A stretch of DNA of 64,000 bases from Craspedostauros australis (taxonomy: Eukaryota; Bacillariophyta; Bacillariophyceae; Mastogloiales; Achnanthaceae), in NCBI GenBank assembly GCA_026770025.1, contig JAMXDE010000004.1, forward strand, positions 3,459,501 through 3,523,500, in the 5' to 3' direction. Below the pieces are notes generated by a model, which was not told the origin of the DNA, searched no databases, and saw nothing but the letters and a program-made list of their open reading frames with translations. Positions 20,984 through 30,861 of the stretch are shown here, in pieces (within the stretch, counting starts at the first letter, position 1; every line of letters begins with the position of its first letter). The position numbers and the translations under genes were made by a program.

Positions 20984-21642
20984 GGTGGCAACACAATACA
21001 GCATGATGCGAGGCAATCAAGCTCCATCCTATGACGATGCACGACGCAGTGCATGCCAAACGTCAATACTCCACAGTATAATATTCTACATTCCAAGAAG
21101 ACGGCATCAGCTACAGCATGACGACGATGCCCATCAAGATGAATGCGATGAGGCCAATACAAGGGCGCTCAATCGCACAAACACCAATACGTGCGCACAC
21201 TCATCCAATACGTGCATATTCGCACACCACTCTACAAGACAACCAAAAGCACAGCAACGAAAAAACAATCCTACTCTCTATAATGTGATAGATCAAATAA
21301 TATACCTACCACAGACGCAACATGTCTTTCTTTCATTAACGCACTTGGAAGAAGACCGGCACTGTTGTGTTGGGATTGAGATGCACAACCGACGCCCCCT
21401 TCCCATCATGGAACATCAGCGACCACGTTCGCCGCTTCGCAAACACGCTCCGAAAAGGGAGTCTCGAACTGAACGCCTCAATGCAAGACTGGCGCCAAAA
21501 CCCAACGCACAAAACAACAACGAACAAGATCTTCTGTTTCTTGGTTAGCTTCCTCCCATCTCACACCGGCGCTGACTCAATCCCTGATCTCCGCTGGGCA
21601 TCGGGACCGAACCATACCAATAGAACAACTACGGTAACAACA
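20984..21642. other. intergenic spacer and leader of the LRR-kinase gene
   Basis: About 660 bp. An open frame runs into the kinase gene from 21367 but lacks a good ATG and protein character until 21643. No other gene seen. Confidence 0.5.
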
Positions 21643-23196
21643 ATGACAACAATGGCAACCAACAATGAAGACGCGCCCGCCAACAACAAGAGCGACGACG
21701 AACGCGAGCAGTTCATCGCCTTGCTGCATGCCAACATCGCTCCCAGCGTGGACTTCACCACGTTGACCAAACTGAATCTCCCCAACTGCGGTCTCTCCTC
21801 CTTACCTGCTTGCATGCCGTCCGTCCTGCCCAATCTCTCCATCCTCTTCATGCCCAACAACCAATTCGAGGAACTGCCCGCCATCCTGGGTTCCTGCCTC
21901 CAATTGCAGATGGTCTCCTTCAAGAACAACGGCATGCGCAGTATCCATCCCGATGCGCTGCAGTCGCAACTGCGCTGGCTCATCTTGACGGGCAACGCCA
22001 TTCATCAGATCCCGGACACCATCGGTCGATGCCGGCGATTGCAGAAGTGGATGCTCAGCGGGAATCAGTTGACGCAGTTGCCAGAAGCCGTGCAGCAGTT
22101 GGACAATTTGGAGTTGATTCGGTTGGCGTGCAATCGTCTTCAGGAGGTGGGTAGAGTGGTGCAATGTAGTGCAATGTAGTGTAGTGTAGTGAAGTGAAGT
22201 GTGAACAGGTGGATGCACGGTGTTGGTGGCTGTGATGGATTGTTATGGGATTTGCCTTTGGTTGTGTTTGGTGGTGTTTGCACATGTATTATATTATACT
22301 CAACATGCGCTATTTTATCATATTCCACTTGTTTCCTATTGTGCTCCATACTCTATTGGTCAATGCAGCCACCAATGCATCTGCTGGGTCTCAAGAATTT
22401 GCGATGGGCGGCCGTTTCCAACAATCCATTCATCACGCACTACATCCAGCAACGCAACAACAACAACAGCAACAATGAGCCCGCACTGTCGGTGTTGCAG
22501 AATGCCGCGGACCTGGACAACGAGGATTGGCCAGTGCTGGGACAAGGCGCCGGCGGCGTCACGCGCAAGGCGACGTACGATGGCAAGGACGTCGCGGTCA
22601 AGACCTACGCTGGTGAGTTGACGTCCGATGGCAGTCCGTTGGATGAGAAGATCATCTCGAGGACGGCGTTCCATGTCTGCCAGCAGCATCCTTGCCTCAT
22701 CCAATTGCTCGGCGAAACCAACAACGGCGCCTTGGTCATGGAATTTCTCGACGGATACACGGCGTTGGCCGGTCCGCCCAGCATGCAGACATGTTCACGC
22801 GATGTCTACGACGCGTCGACAAAGTTGACGACGGCTCAAGTTCGCACGCTGCTCGTGGGGTTGTCGCAAGTCCTCGAGAAGCTGCATGCGAATGGGATCT
22901 GCCATGGTGATTTCTACGCGCATAATATCCTGATTCGGTTATCCGCAGACGGTATCGACGTCAAGCTCAGTGATTTCGGTGCAGCCTTCTTTTACGATGC
23001 GGCATCGCAATACGGTAGCCTCGTGCAACGTTGCGAGGTGCGTGCGTTCGGCGTTCTCATCGAGGAGGTCGTGGCGTTGGCGAGCGATGGTGCATCACCG
23101 ACGTTGGACAAGCTCAAGGCGGTGGCAGCGACGGCGGCTGGCACGGATGCGTTCACGTTTGCCCAAATTCGCGCGTCGATTGAGGAACGTGCATGA
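21643..23196 (+). CDS. LRR-protein kinase (soluble, diatom-type)
   Basis: Two exons, 21643-22146 and 22369-23196, with a phase-0 intron of 222 bp; 443 residues. The split falls after CNRLQE, so the next exon continues the LRR solenoid. About five LRRs of the L-x-x-L-x-L-x-x-N type occupy 30-190. The kinase domain has a Gly loop LGQGAGGVTRK (225-235), VAVK with Lys246, a catalytic loop HGDFYAHN (347-354) and DFG at 370-372. Arg of the usual HRD is Gly, which implies activity without classic activation-loop phosphorylation. There is no signal peptide or membrane segment, so it is likely cytosolic. Start chosen at MTTMATNNE because the frame upstream lacks family character. Confidence 0.85.
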
Positions 23197-23546
23197 TGCG
23201 TTGCCTCATGGAGTGTTAAAGAAGGAATCCCCATCCATTGAGGAACAACAGCAAAGCGCAACACCGAATTAACACAGTTCCACGCAAGTCATTGCTTGCT
23301 TGTTGTTGTTTAACTTTCATTCACTATTGTTTTCATTACATTTCCATGGATGCTCGTTCATCAGTGCCCATTGTTTCATTTTTGTCTTTGTCTTCTGTTG
23401 TTGTTGTTGCTTTCGTCGTCACTGCTGGTGTCGTCAGGACTTGTTGTGCTGCCTGTGATTCGGTGGTGCTCGTCACGTTGGGCATGTCCATTACTGTTAA
23501 AATCATTTGCTCATCATCGCATTGGTACGTACATGTTCGTACAAGC
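23197..23546. other. convergent 3' spacer
   Basis: 350 bp between the ends of the LRR-kinase and the type I membrane protein genes, T-rich with TTG repeats near 23396-23412. A long + strand open frame that begins here is the antisense of the next gene. Confidence 0.6.
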
Positions 23547-25565
23547 TTAGGCAGCAACGTACTGCCCGTCTGGTTCACCTGCCAGCGGCATCTTGAACTG
23601 CGGCGGTGCTTCCCGACGCTTGTTGGCATTCACGGTCATGGCGATGACGACGACGAAGACAGCGGCGACGAGGATCAAGATCAGAATCACGAGCGCCTTG
23701 ACGCCGGCCGACAGAGCAGCGAAACCGGTCTTCGACTTGTTCCTGGTGAACGTGATGCCGCTGTCCTGCGTCTCCTTGTTACCCTGCGAGGAACCGAAGT
23801 CCTTGCTGATGAGGGCGCAGAAGGTCTCCAGCTGACCCTCGGCGAACTCGTTGGTGTCGAACTCCTTCTTGTACTTGCTGCTCTGGGTGTTGCCGTCGGC
23901 GTCCTCAACCTGCTCATCGTAGTAGTCGTTGTTGCCGTAGGCCTTGTTGTAGGAGGACGAATCGTAGTTGTCGCAGGCGGTGATGTCGATCTGTCCGCTC
24001 AGCTGGTCGTACTTGTAGGCCATGCACATGTCGTTGAGCTGCGGGTTGGTGAAGAAGTCGTAATCGTACTGGACGCTGCCATCGCCGTTTCCGTTTCCAT
24101 CTCCGTTGTAGTATGCATCGTTGCTGAGGGCGGCCTGACGTTCGGCCATGTAGGTGTCGTAGTCCAGCTGCTGTCCGTTCATGTCGTATCCGTAACGCTC
24201 GGCGATTCCGGATCCGACGGTGAGGTGGCTGGCGTCGCAGGTGATACCATCGGACAGGATCTCGGAAAGGTCGACGTTCTCCATGGCGTAGCTGAAGGCG
24301 GCGAAACCATCAACGTCGTTCATGGCGACATCCTCGTAGTTGATCTTGACGTACTGGGTGCATTCGTTGTCGGTGAAGACTGCGCGTTGGATACCGTTAC
24401 CGGCGCTGGTGCAGGTCCAGCCTGCGTAGTAGTTGGTGCCGTCCATCTGCACGCACTGCGCGACCTCCTCGAGGGTGGCATCGAGCGTGGCGAACATATT
24501 CTCCACATCGTCGAATTGGTCCGGGTAGGCTCCTCCGTTGAGGTCGGCGTAACGCTCGTACACTTCCTTGAAGGCGTACGCGGAGAAGGACTCGAAGTCG
24601 CTGCCGTACACGTTCTGGGCCATGTACTCCCACATGTTGTAGTAGTTCTCGAGCGGGTAGCAGTTCTGGGCGACGCAGTCGTCGCAGTTGACGGCATCCT
24701 CCAGCTCGTAGTAGGCGCCCATGTTCTGCTGTTCGGACTTGCCCCAATCCCACGAGGCATCCCACGAGACCTGCGAGATGACGTTGCCGGACGAGTCGAA
24801 GAGATGGGTGGAACTTCCGCTGTTGAGGTTCTCTGGTTCCTGCGGGAAGCAGTAGTAACGCAGGGATCGGCAGATGTTGCAGTCCTCCTCGCGCTGGTTT
24901 TCGGTGGATGCGACGACGGTGGACATGAAGTCGGAGATCTCCATGGCCGCCTTCATCATCGAGGCCTCGCTGTTGGTGTTCTCGTAGCTGAAGCTGTTGT
25001 CGTCACCGTTATCGTTGCCGCCGTTGCCATTGTTACCATTGCCATTGTTGCCATTGTAGTAGCCGACGTTGTCGCTTCCGCTGTTGAAGTTGCCTCCCAG
25101 GACGATGTACGACTTGGAGGAGAAGCTCGCAGCCTGCGATCCGCCGTATGAATTCTCGGCGTACTGGTACTGCGCGTTCTGCCCATTGTAGCCTCCGTTG
25201 TTGGCATTGTTGTTGTTGTTCGCGCTGTTGGCATTGCCCGTGATGAAGGTGTGGCAACCGAGGAACTCGATGTTGCCTGCGGTTGGCATCTCACGCTGTG
25301 GCCAGGTCGACGAGGTCGTTCCCGTGGTCACGGTCGAGCTGGAGTCATCCGCATCATCACCGGCGTCATCACCGGCGTCATTCTCATCAGCATCCGCTGC
25401 GTTGGCATCGGCATCTGCGTCCGCATCTGCGCCATCGTCGGCTGCCTGGTCAAGCTTACGGACCATCGCTCGGAACTCCGGGCTGTTGAGCTTCACAGTT
25501 TTGGTTGCCTCGACGGCAGACGCAAGTGCCGACAGGGCAATGAGGGTGATTGGGAGGAACTTCAT
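23547..25565 (-). CDS. large secreted-type I membrane protein, Asn/Tyr/Gly/Asp-rich (wall-associated candidate)
   Basis: Intronless, 672 residues from the ATG at 25563-25565. Signal peptide at 1-20 (MKFLPITLIALSALASAVEA). An RKL site (an RxL motif as used in diatom wall-protein processing) precedes an Asp/Ala run (about 40-75). An Asn/Gly/Tyr-rich region with poly-Asn stretches covers about 110-190. The Cys-bearing domain (CNICRSLRYYC, CDDCVAQNC, CVQMDGTNYYAGWTC, IQRAVFTDNECTQY) covers 210-600. One membrane segment is at 624-645, followed by a 27-residue basic tail. I remember the FTD-x-x-C-T-x-Y block from a widespread diatom family of unknown function. The layout of signal, RxL, N-rich, Cys-rich and C-terminal anchor is also that of silicanins, though this protein is longer. 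Export to the surface or silica vesicle membrane is inferred. Confidence 0.82.
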   Translation of the reverse strand: MKFLPITLIALSALASAVEATKTVKLNSPEFRAMVRKLDQAADDGADADADADANAADADENDAGDDAGDDADDSSSTVTTGTTSSTWPQREMPTAGNIEFLGCHTFITGNANSANNNNNANNGGYNGQNAQYQYAENSYGGSQAASFSSKSYIVLGGNFNSGSDNVGYYNGNNGNGNNGNGGNDNGDDNSFSYENTNSEASMMKAAMEISDFMSTVVASTENQREEDCNICRSLRYYCFPQEPENLNSGSSTHLFDSSGNVISQVSWDASWDWGKSEQQNMGAYYELEDAVNCDDCVAQNCYPLENYYNMWEYMAQNVYGSDFESFSAYAFKEVYERYADLNGGAYPDQFDDVENMFATLDATLEEVAQCVQMDGTNYYAGWTCTSAGNGIQRAVFTDNECTQYVKINYEDVAMNDVDGFAAFSYAMENVDLSEILSDGITCDASHLTVGSGIAERYGYDMNGQQLDYDTYMAERQAALSNDAYYNGDGNGNGDGSVQYDYDFFTNPQLNDMCMAYKYDQLSGQIDITACDNYDSSSYNKAYGNNDYYDEQVEDADGNTQSSKYKKEFDTNEFAEGQLETFCALISKDFGSSQGNKETQDSGITFTRNKSKTGFAALSAGVKALVILILILVAAVFVVVIAMTVNANKRREAPPQFKMPLAGEPDGQYVAA

Positions 25566-27923
25566 CCTGTTGTTCAAGTTGAGTTGTTCCGATTCGTTCC
25601 GTTCCAGTGCAATGTGGACCAATGCGTTGTAATTGATTGTCGTCGCCGTCGTCACCGGTTGAGGGCAATTTAGTGTCGATTGACGCGTTCGTTGCGATTG
25701 TGAGATGAGGCGAGTTTGTAAAATGATCGGATGCGGAGATTGCACGGTGCGTTGCGTTGCAGTGTGCCATGTTCCAGTGAAGATCGTGAGGTCATCCCAT
25801 TCCGACCGCATCAAAGGTATCGAAGATTTCGCGCAGAGGGGTTTTTGTACGACGACCAACGGAGAGTTGCGGGTTGACGTTGTGCCGTGTGAGTTGTCAT
25901 TGTGTCCGCCATTGTTACGATTCGTCGCCATTTTCCAAAGTCCGCCAGGTGTGGCCAAACGTGCAAGGAGATAGCCAATGAGAAAAATTCGAAAGAAGGA
26001 TCAATGTAAGAAACTTGCTCTGCTGTCTCATTCGGTTTTGCATGGTACATTGCAAGTACAGGCAGTGCACTCAAACGACTGTCTGTTGCGATCCGAGCTT
26101 TTTCCTTCCCTTGCACCGTTGAGTATGGATCGTTCAGTATTGGTACGCGCTGTCGGAGAGGATCGTTCATCATTGTCAACTCATTCGCCGCGCAATCATG
26201 GCAGCGCATGCCGTGCTCGTGGAATGAAAGGTGCGTCCTTTTCGCATCACACCCTGGCCTGTCCGTTCGCCTCCGCACGCCATCGCATCCGTTCACACTC
26301 AAAGATTCGGGATGCGCGCATGTGCTTCCGCTCATTGTTGGTGCCTCCAGCAACGGAGTGTGATGGGGTGGATGCGCCATGCAAAGACCCGAGAATGATG
26401 ATCATCATGGAAGCACACGCACCTTGCTGACTCGATTCGATGTGAAGAAGGAAGGTATTCTGAGGATTGTGACCGACGATGTGGATGAGATCTTGTTGTG
26501 CTCTTTCAATGAGGTTGTCGTGACAAGATTGTTCCCAAGTTGGTATTGTGACAACGACATGGTCCAAGTGGCGGGAGGCCGAAGGGGATTGCGACAGGGA
26601 TTGCAACGCGCATTGTTTTGTTTGGTTTCGCTGGAGCAGGTGATGAAAATTCGCAGATTTGGCGTCGTAATCAGCGATTTGTGGGCGACAGTGGAACTTT
26701 ACCCTACTTAGGGGCGCAATCGGACTACAGACAAAAATACATAATGGCTATAACGTTCTTATAACGTCAATTACAATACACAGCTATGAACATGTTTCAG
26801 CATCGTCACTTCGAGCCGTTGCGCAAGCAGGGATTGTTATGTGGCGTTCTCACTATGGCGCGTTTTGGGCGAGGGTGTGACACACCCGCGGTGCTTCTTT
26901 GTAGCATTTCGGAAGATGTGGGGGTTCGTCCCAAATGGTGACAGGAAAGACGGAAGCACGTGATCGGCGCCAGAAATCGTGTGTCGGACGTGCGCTCCTG
27001 AATTGTTCCAACCCATTTGTCAACACACGTCCCCACGATTGACTGCGACAGACTCTTTCCGACCAAACATTTTCAAACCAAACGGTTGCGGCATGCTTTG
27101 TGCACGAATATCCGGGTCTCATTGGACGCACTTTATGTGGACCCGTGATTAAGGACATCATTCAATCACGAATAAATCCATTCCGCACCCGTTCTTCCCG
27201 TGACAACAAGAGGCACACACCAGCAACAACTTCGGCCACAAGGACGCCATCATCACCATGGTTGCCATGACGATCCGCCGCTGTCCATTCTGCAAAGGCA
27301 TAAGTGTATCTCTGTTGGTATCCATGCCCATACACATGCATATGCCGATGCAATGAGCGGATCAGGTCGAGACGCAGGGCCAGGTCTGTTGGTGTCCGAT
27401 GTTTGCAGAGCGATCGTGATCTGCGAATCATGGGGCGGTGGAACGGACAACTTCACAGCCACCAGCGGTCTCTTCCGCATCGTCATGGGGATGGAGCACT
27501 CGGGGGCACCATCATAGTACAGTTGCTTCTATCAGCATCCAACCTCTTTCGGTGGATTGGAAGGCGCACTGTTAACGATGCCAACGCCGCATCACGCACT
27601 TCGGCCTCGCGCCACAGCTCAGGAGTGAAATCCTGTTGCCTGCCTCGTGTCCCGCGCGGACGTCTCAGCGCATCCGTCAGTGCTCCACCTTCTTCGGTTG
27701 TCCCTCGTAGTACGCCCGCTAGTGGCCATCAACGATAATCCGACCTCCTTCGATCGCAACGCTTTGCAGAACAAGTTCACCAATCACGCAGAAGGTGGAA
27801 GTGTCGGAAGTTGGGGTGATGAGAAAGGTCATGATGGCGAGGGGGTGATCTCGTGATACCAACGTCGTTCGAGATCTTCGAAAGCGACACGAATGCACCA
27901 GAGGGCAACCAAGGAACGTAATT
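25566..27923. other. gene-poor spacer, possible unresolved exons
   Basis: About 2.4 kb. The first 100 bp are the promoter side of the type I membrane gene. Overlapping short frames on both strands are of mixed quality. One + strand piece at about 27399-27516 (SDVCRAIVICESWGGG then TSGLFRIV) begins just after a tttgcag and reads like an exon, faintly lysozyme-like, but I could not connect it to anything. No RNA gene seen. Confidence 0.35.
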
Positions 27924-28823
27924 GTGGCGACAGCAGCAGCGGCCGTGACCGTGGAAGCACCGAGAACCGACAATCCGCCCACGAGTGACGGTCCGTCCAG
28001 CCAGGCACAGGATGGACCAGAACTGCTGGAAGCACCATTCATGGTCAATGAAGCCATCCGGCTTGTTTCTGTGTGGATGTTGCAGGGAGGCAAGAACCTG
28101 GTGGGAGGCACTGCTTTCCTTGGCACATCGCCTGCATGGGTGTGAAAGCCCCACTACAGTGTGCAACTTCTCGATATGTACACGATCTGCATCCGAGCGA
28201 GGGAGTCCTCCAGGAGAGGTCCATTGAAAATGGAAGAGCTCCGCGAAAGCATGACCAGAGTCTACGACAGCTTCAATGATATCGCCTCTGGCGTCCATTG
28301 GCTGTACTGTGTCGCAGGTCAGGACAGCGGATGTGGAGATGACACAGTGCCAGCACCGCTCAACGCACCATCCTCGTGGGCGTTTTTCTTGTTTCAACTG
28401 ATGGATGCCGTCTACTGGGCAACGCGATGCGGGCTTTGGACAACCGTCACAAGAGTGACCAAAAGAAAGGATCACTGTACGAGGTTTGCGCGCATGATCC
28501 CATTGGATACGACTACGCCTGAGTCCGAGTCCTACGATGACAGCGACATTGATGGTGACAATAGCGAGAAGATGGGTGAGATGGACGACAACGACGACAT
28601 GGACGAAAAGGGCGAAGGGGGGAAGAAGCGCATGCTCAAGGAGGATTCTCAACCACGAAACCAGCCATGTCAACACCAAGCACGTACAGAACGAGTGGAG
28701 TCGAGCAGAAAAGCGAATCATAATCGAGTGGGGACATTCGAGAGTCGTTTGAAGGGAACCGATTTGAGGCAATCCCAGATCTTGGAAAAAGAGTCCTCTA
28801 CATCACATTGGACTCATATCTAA
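27924..28823 (+). pseudogene. interrupted + strand reading frame with acidic C-terminal region
   Basis: One frame is open from before 27924 to 28823 except for a TGA at 28143-28145. The upstream part (73 codons) has balanced composition (EAPFMVNEAIRLVSVWML). The downstream part, with ATGs at 28176 and 28230, reads MEELRESMTRVYDSF, a Trp/Phe-rich segment, then an Asp/Glu-rich stretch and a basic end at TAA 28821-28823. No intron with usual signals removes the TGA while keeping the frame. It may be a decayed gene, two genes, or a spliced gene I mis-read. The minus strand is also open here for 996 bp, but its His/Cys/Arg-rich protein looks like an antisense artefact. Confidence 0.3.
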
Positions 28824-28893
28824 AGGTATTACATACATAGTATGCACTAAGTGTATGCCTGCACTCATCTTCGGCGATCCAGCATTGCGTTGT

Positions 28894-30861
28894 TCAATCC
28901 ATTGTGGCTGTGATCGATCTGTAGCTCGGAATAGTCGCAGTGCCATTGACGTTGTCTGCGCCAAGGTCAACGTCATTCTCGCTTGCGTCGCGGCTAGTTC
29001 GTGCTGGATGCTGCAGCAAGGGCAATGAATCCCGAGACGATGAAGGTGAAGCGGACGAAGAGAAGGACGACGTCTTGCCATCACAGATGCTGTCATTGTA
29101 GGACCGCGGCGACGTCGAACGTGACGACTTGGTGTGCAGGACGTGCTTGATGCAGAGGGCGATGAATAGGAGGAACATGCCGATGCCAACGAACGGGATG
29201 GATGCGCGAGCGTAGCGCATCACGACTGGGGCCGCGTACGTTGGCATCTTATCGGCGGGGTACATGCGCAGGCCAGAGATCTGATGGATCTCATTCCACA
29301 CCCTTCGGCAGCTGGGCGGCTTGGCACCGGCGGGCATCCATGCGGACGAGGAGGGTGCGAGATGCGCGGTCGCGTCCAGCTGCTTGCCGAAGCTCTTGAA
29401 GTCATCTCCCGGTGTGAGGACGGTGTGGCCGTCCCACGGCACGTGCTCGTCGGCCATCATGCGGAAGTCGGGATTTCCGTCGTAGGCGTAGGCGCAGAAT
29501 CCCGAGAAGGCGAGGGACATGTCATCGAGGACCGCAGGGACTTGCTTCCAGTCGCGGTATCCTTGGGGTAGCATCCCGTTGTCACGGTTGTAGCTGCGCT
29601 TGGAGCATCCAATCTCCGTGAAGATGATGGGGCAGTTGACGTCGCGGACCATCTCGTTGTAGAGCGTGTAGTAGCTGGATTCGGACACTCCGTCCTCATT
29701 GTAGCGAAAGGTCTGCAGAGACGAGCACCAGGACTCGATGTTGATGCCGAACACATCGATTGCCGGCGACAGCAGCACCGATGATGTTGGGGATGATGGC
29801 GAGCCAATGATGATCTCACCATTGTGGCCTTGAAAGTATCCTGGTACACCAGTGCTGTTGCTGCTGTTGCTGTCGGTACCGTTGCGAGCCTGACCTGTGC
29901 TATCGTCATCATTGGCTGCAATGTCCTTGCTACTGTCGTCGGCGACAGGGATGGCAGGCACCGTGGGAATGGCGGATATCGTGGGGATGGTGACAGTTGC
30001 AGTGGAATCCTCCGAATCTTGCGATCCCGATCCTTCTCTGTGTTTGTGACCGCCAGTCACCTCGCACGTGAGGACGTCCGCCGTGATGTGCATCGCCTTG
30101 GAAGGCATGAGCGACGGACCGCCGACCAACGAGGCGTCGTGCTGCGATGCGTAGACGAGCGGGATGTAGTGACGAGGCGCGCGTCTACGGATGCCTTGGA
30201 GCTGCTGTTGCTGCTGCTGTCCTCCTTCTTGTGGACTCGCATCGCTGGCCACCGGTTCCTCCAGCATGCTGAGCTGGTACTGCTTGAGATCGCGCGCGTA
30301 GGCGTAGACGCATGGCGCAGAGGCCCAGGTCTTTGGCGAATTCATGACCTCGTTGCCCACCAACCCGCCGATGACGTTGGGGTGTCTGGAGAAGTGGTCG
30401 ATGCAGGCCTGTCCGTACTGGAAGAGCGTGTGCGGGTAGCACTTGGGCGCGACGGCGCCGCGGTCCAGCACGCCCGGTCCGGAGGATGCCGTGAGGGGGA
30501 CCATGACGTAGAGGCCGAGCTTGGCGGCGTGCGTGAGGAAGTCCGCGTGATCCTTGTTGCAGTTGAGATCGTAGACGCGGATGGTGTTGAGGTGCGGCAG
30601 TTCGGTGGCGAGCTGATCCAGCACCCTGTTCCAGCCTCCCACGTCGTGCGCTTCGCTCGTGGCTGATCGCGGCACGGGGAATGCGATGCCCTTCATTAAG
30701 AAGCGCTCTTGCGTTGCCTGATGGAAAAAGTACCGGCCCTTCACGATGATCGTGTCTTCCTCCGTGATCGGCTTGCGAGCAGCTGAGGAAGACCTTGATG
30801 AAGAAGACAGCGGCGGCGATGCTTCATCCTGTAGCAGCCGCGTTTCCATCTTGGTCTCCAT
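28894..30861 (-). CDS. GH72-like beta-1,3-glucanosyltransferase with C-terminal membrane anchor
   Basis: Intronless, 655 residues, ATG at 30859-30861. GH72 (Gas1/Gel) landmarks are in order: FLMKGIAFP near 54-62, LNTIRVYDLN (91-100), GNEV with acid/base Glu171, ARDLKQY (189-195), IDVFGINIESWC (368-379), TEIGCS with nucleophile Glu416, and AFSGFCAYAY (451-460). Both catalytic Glu residues are present, so the enzyme should cut and rejoin beta-1,3-glucan, the backbone of diatom chrysolaminarin and of some wall glucans. A segment of about 160 residues, low-complexity and polyQ/Ser/Asp-rich, interrupts the barrel at 205-365. There is no signal peptide; the only membrane segment is at 553-575, followed by an 80-residue Ser-rich tail. 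A missed upstream exon could carry the signal peptide. Confidence 0.85.
   Translation of the reverse strand: METKMETRLLQDEASPPLSSSSRSSSAARKPITEEDTIIVKGRYFFHQATQERFLMKGIAFPVPRSATSEAHDVGGWNRVLDQLATELPHLNTIRVYDLNCNKDHADFLTHAAKLGLYVMVPLTASSGPGVLDRGAVAPKCYPHTLFQYGQACIDHFSRHPNVIGGLVGNEVMNSPKTWASAPCVYAYARDLKQYQLSMLEEPVASDASPQEGGQQQQQQLQGIRRRAPRHYIPLVYASQHDASLVGGPSLMPSKAMHITADVLTCEVTGGHKHREGSGSQDSEDSTATVTIPTISAIPTVPAIPVADDSSKDIAANDDDSTGQARNGTDSNSSNSTGVPGYFQGHNGEIIIGSPSSPTSSVLLSPAIDVFGINIESWCSSLQTFRYNEDGVSESSYYTLYNEMVRDVNCPIIFTEIGCSKRSYNRDNGMLPQGYRDWKQVPAVLDDMSLAFSGFCAYAYDGNPDFRMMADEHVPWDGHTVLTPGDDFKSFGKQLDATAHLAPSSSAWMPAGAKPPSCRRVWNEIHQISGLRMYPADKMPTYAAPVVMRYARASIPFVGIGMFLLFIALCIKHVLHTKSSRSTSPRSYNDSICDGKTSSFSSSASPSSSRDSLPLLQHPARTSRDASENDVDLGADNVNGTATIPSYRSITATMD

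Noticed and set aside
23238-25151. 637-codon + strand open frame
   Set aside because: Antisense of the type I membrane protein gene; its Val/Gly/Leu-rich composition mirrors Asn/Asp/Tyr codons on the real strand.
27399-27516. Lysozyme-like exon
   Set aside because: A short run resembles a C-x-x-E-S-G-G and T-G-L-F pattern, but no connecting exons, catalytic context or start could be found.
27777-28772. 331-codon minus-strand open frame
   Set aside because: His/Cys/Arg-rich, and its hydrophobic run is the exact antisense of an Asp/Glu stretch on the + strand; no domain recognised.
29824-30666. 280-codon + strand open frame
   Set aside because: Antisense of the GH72-like gene.
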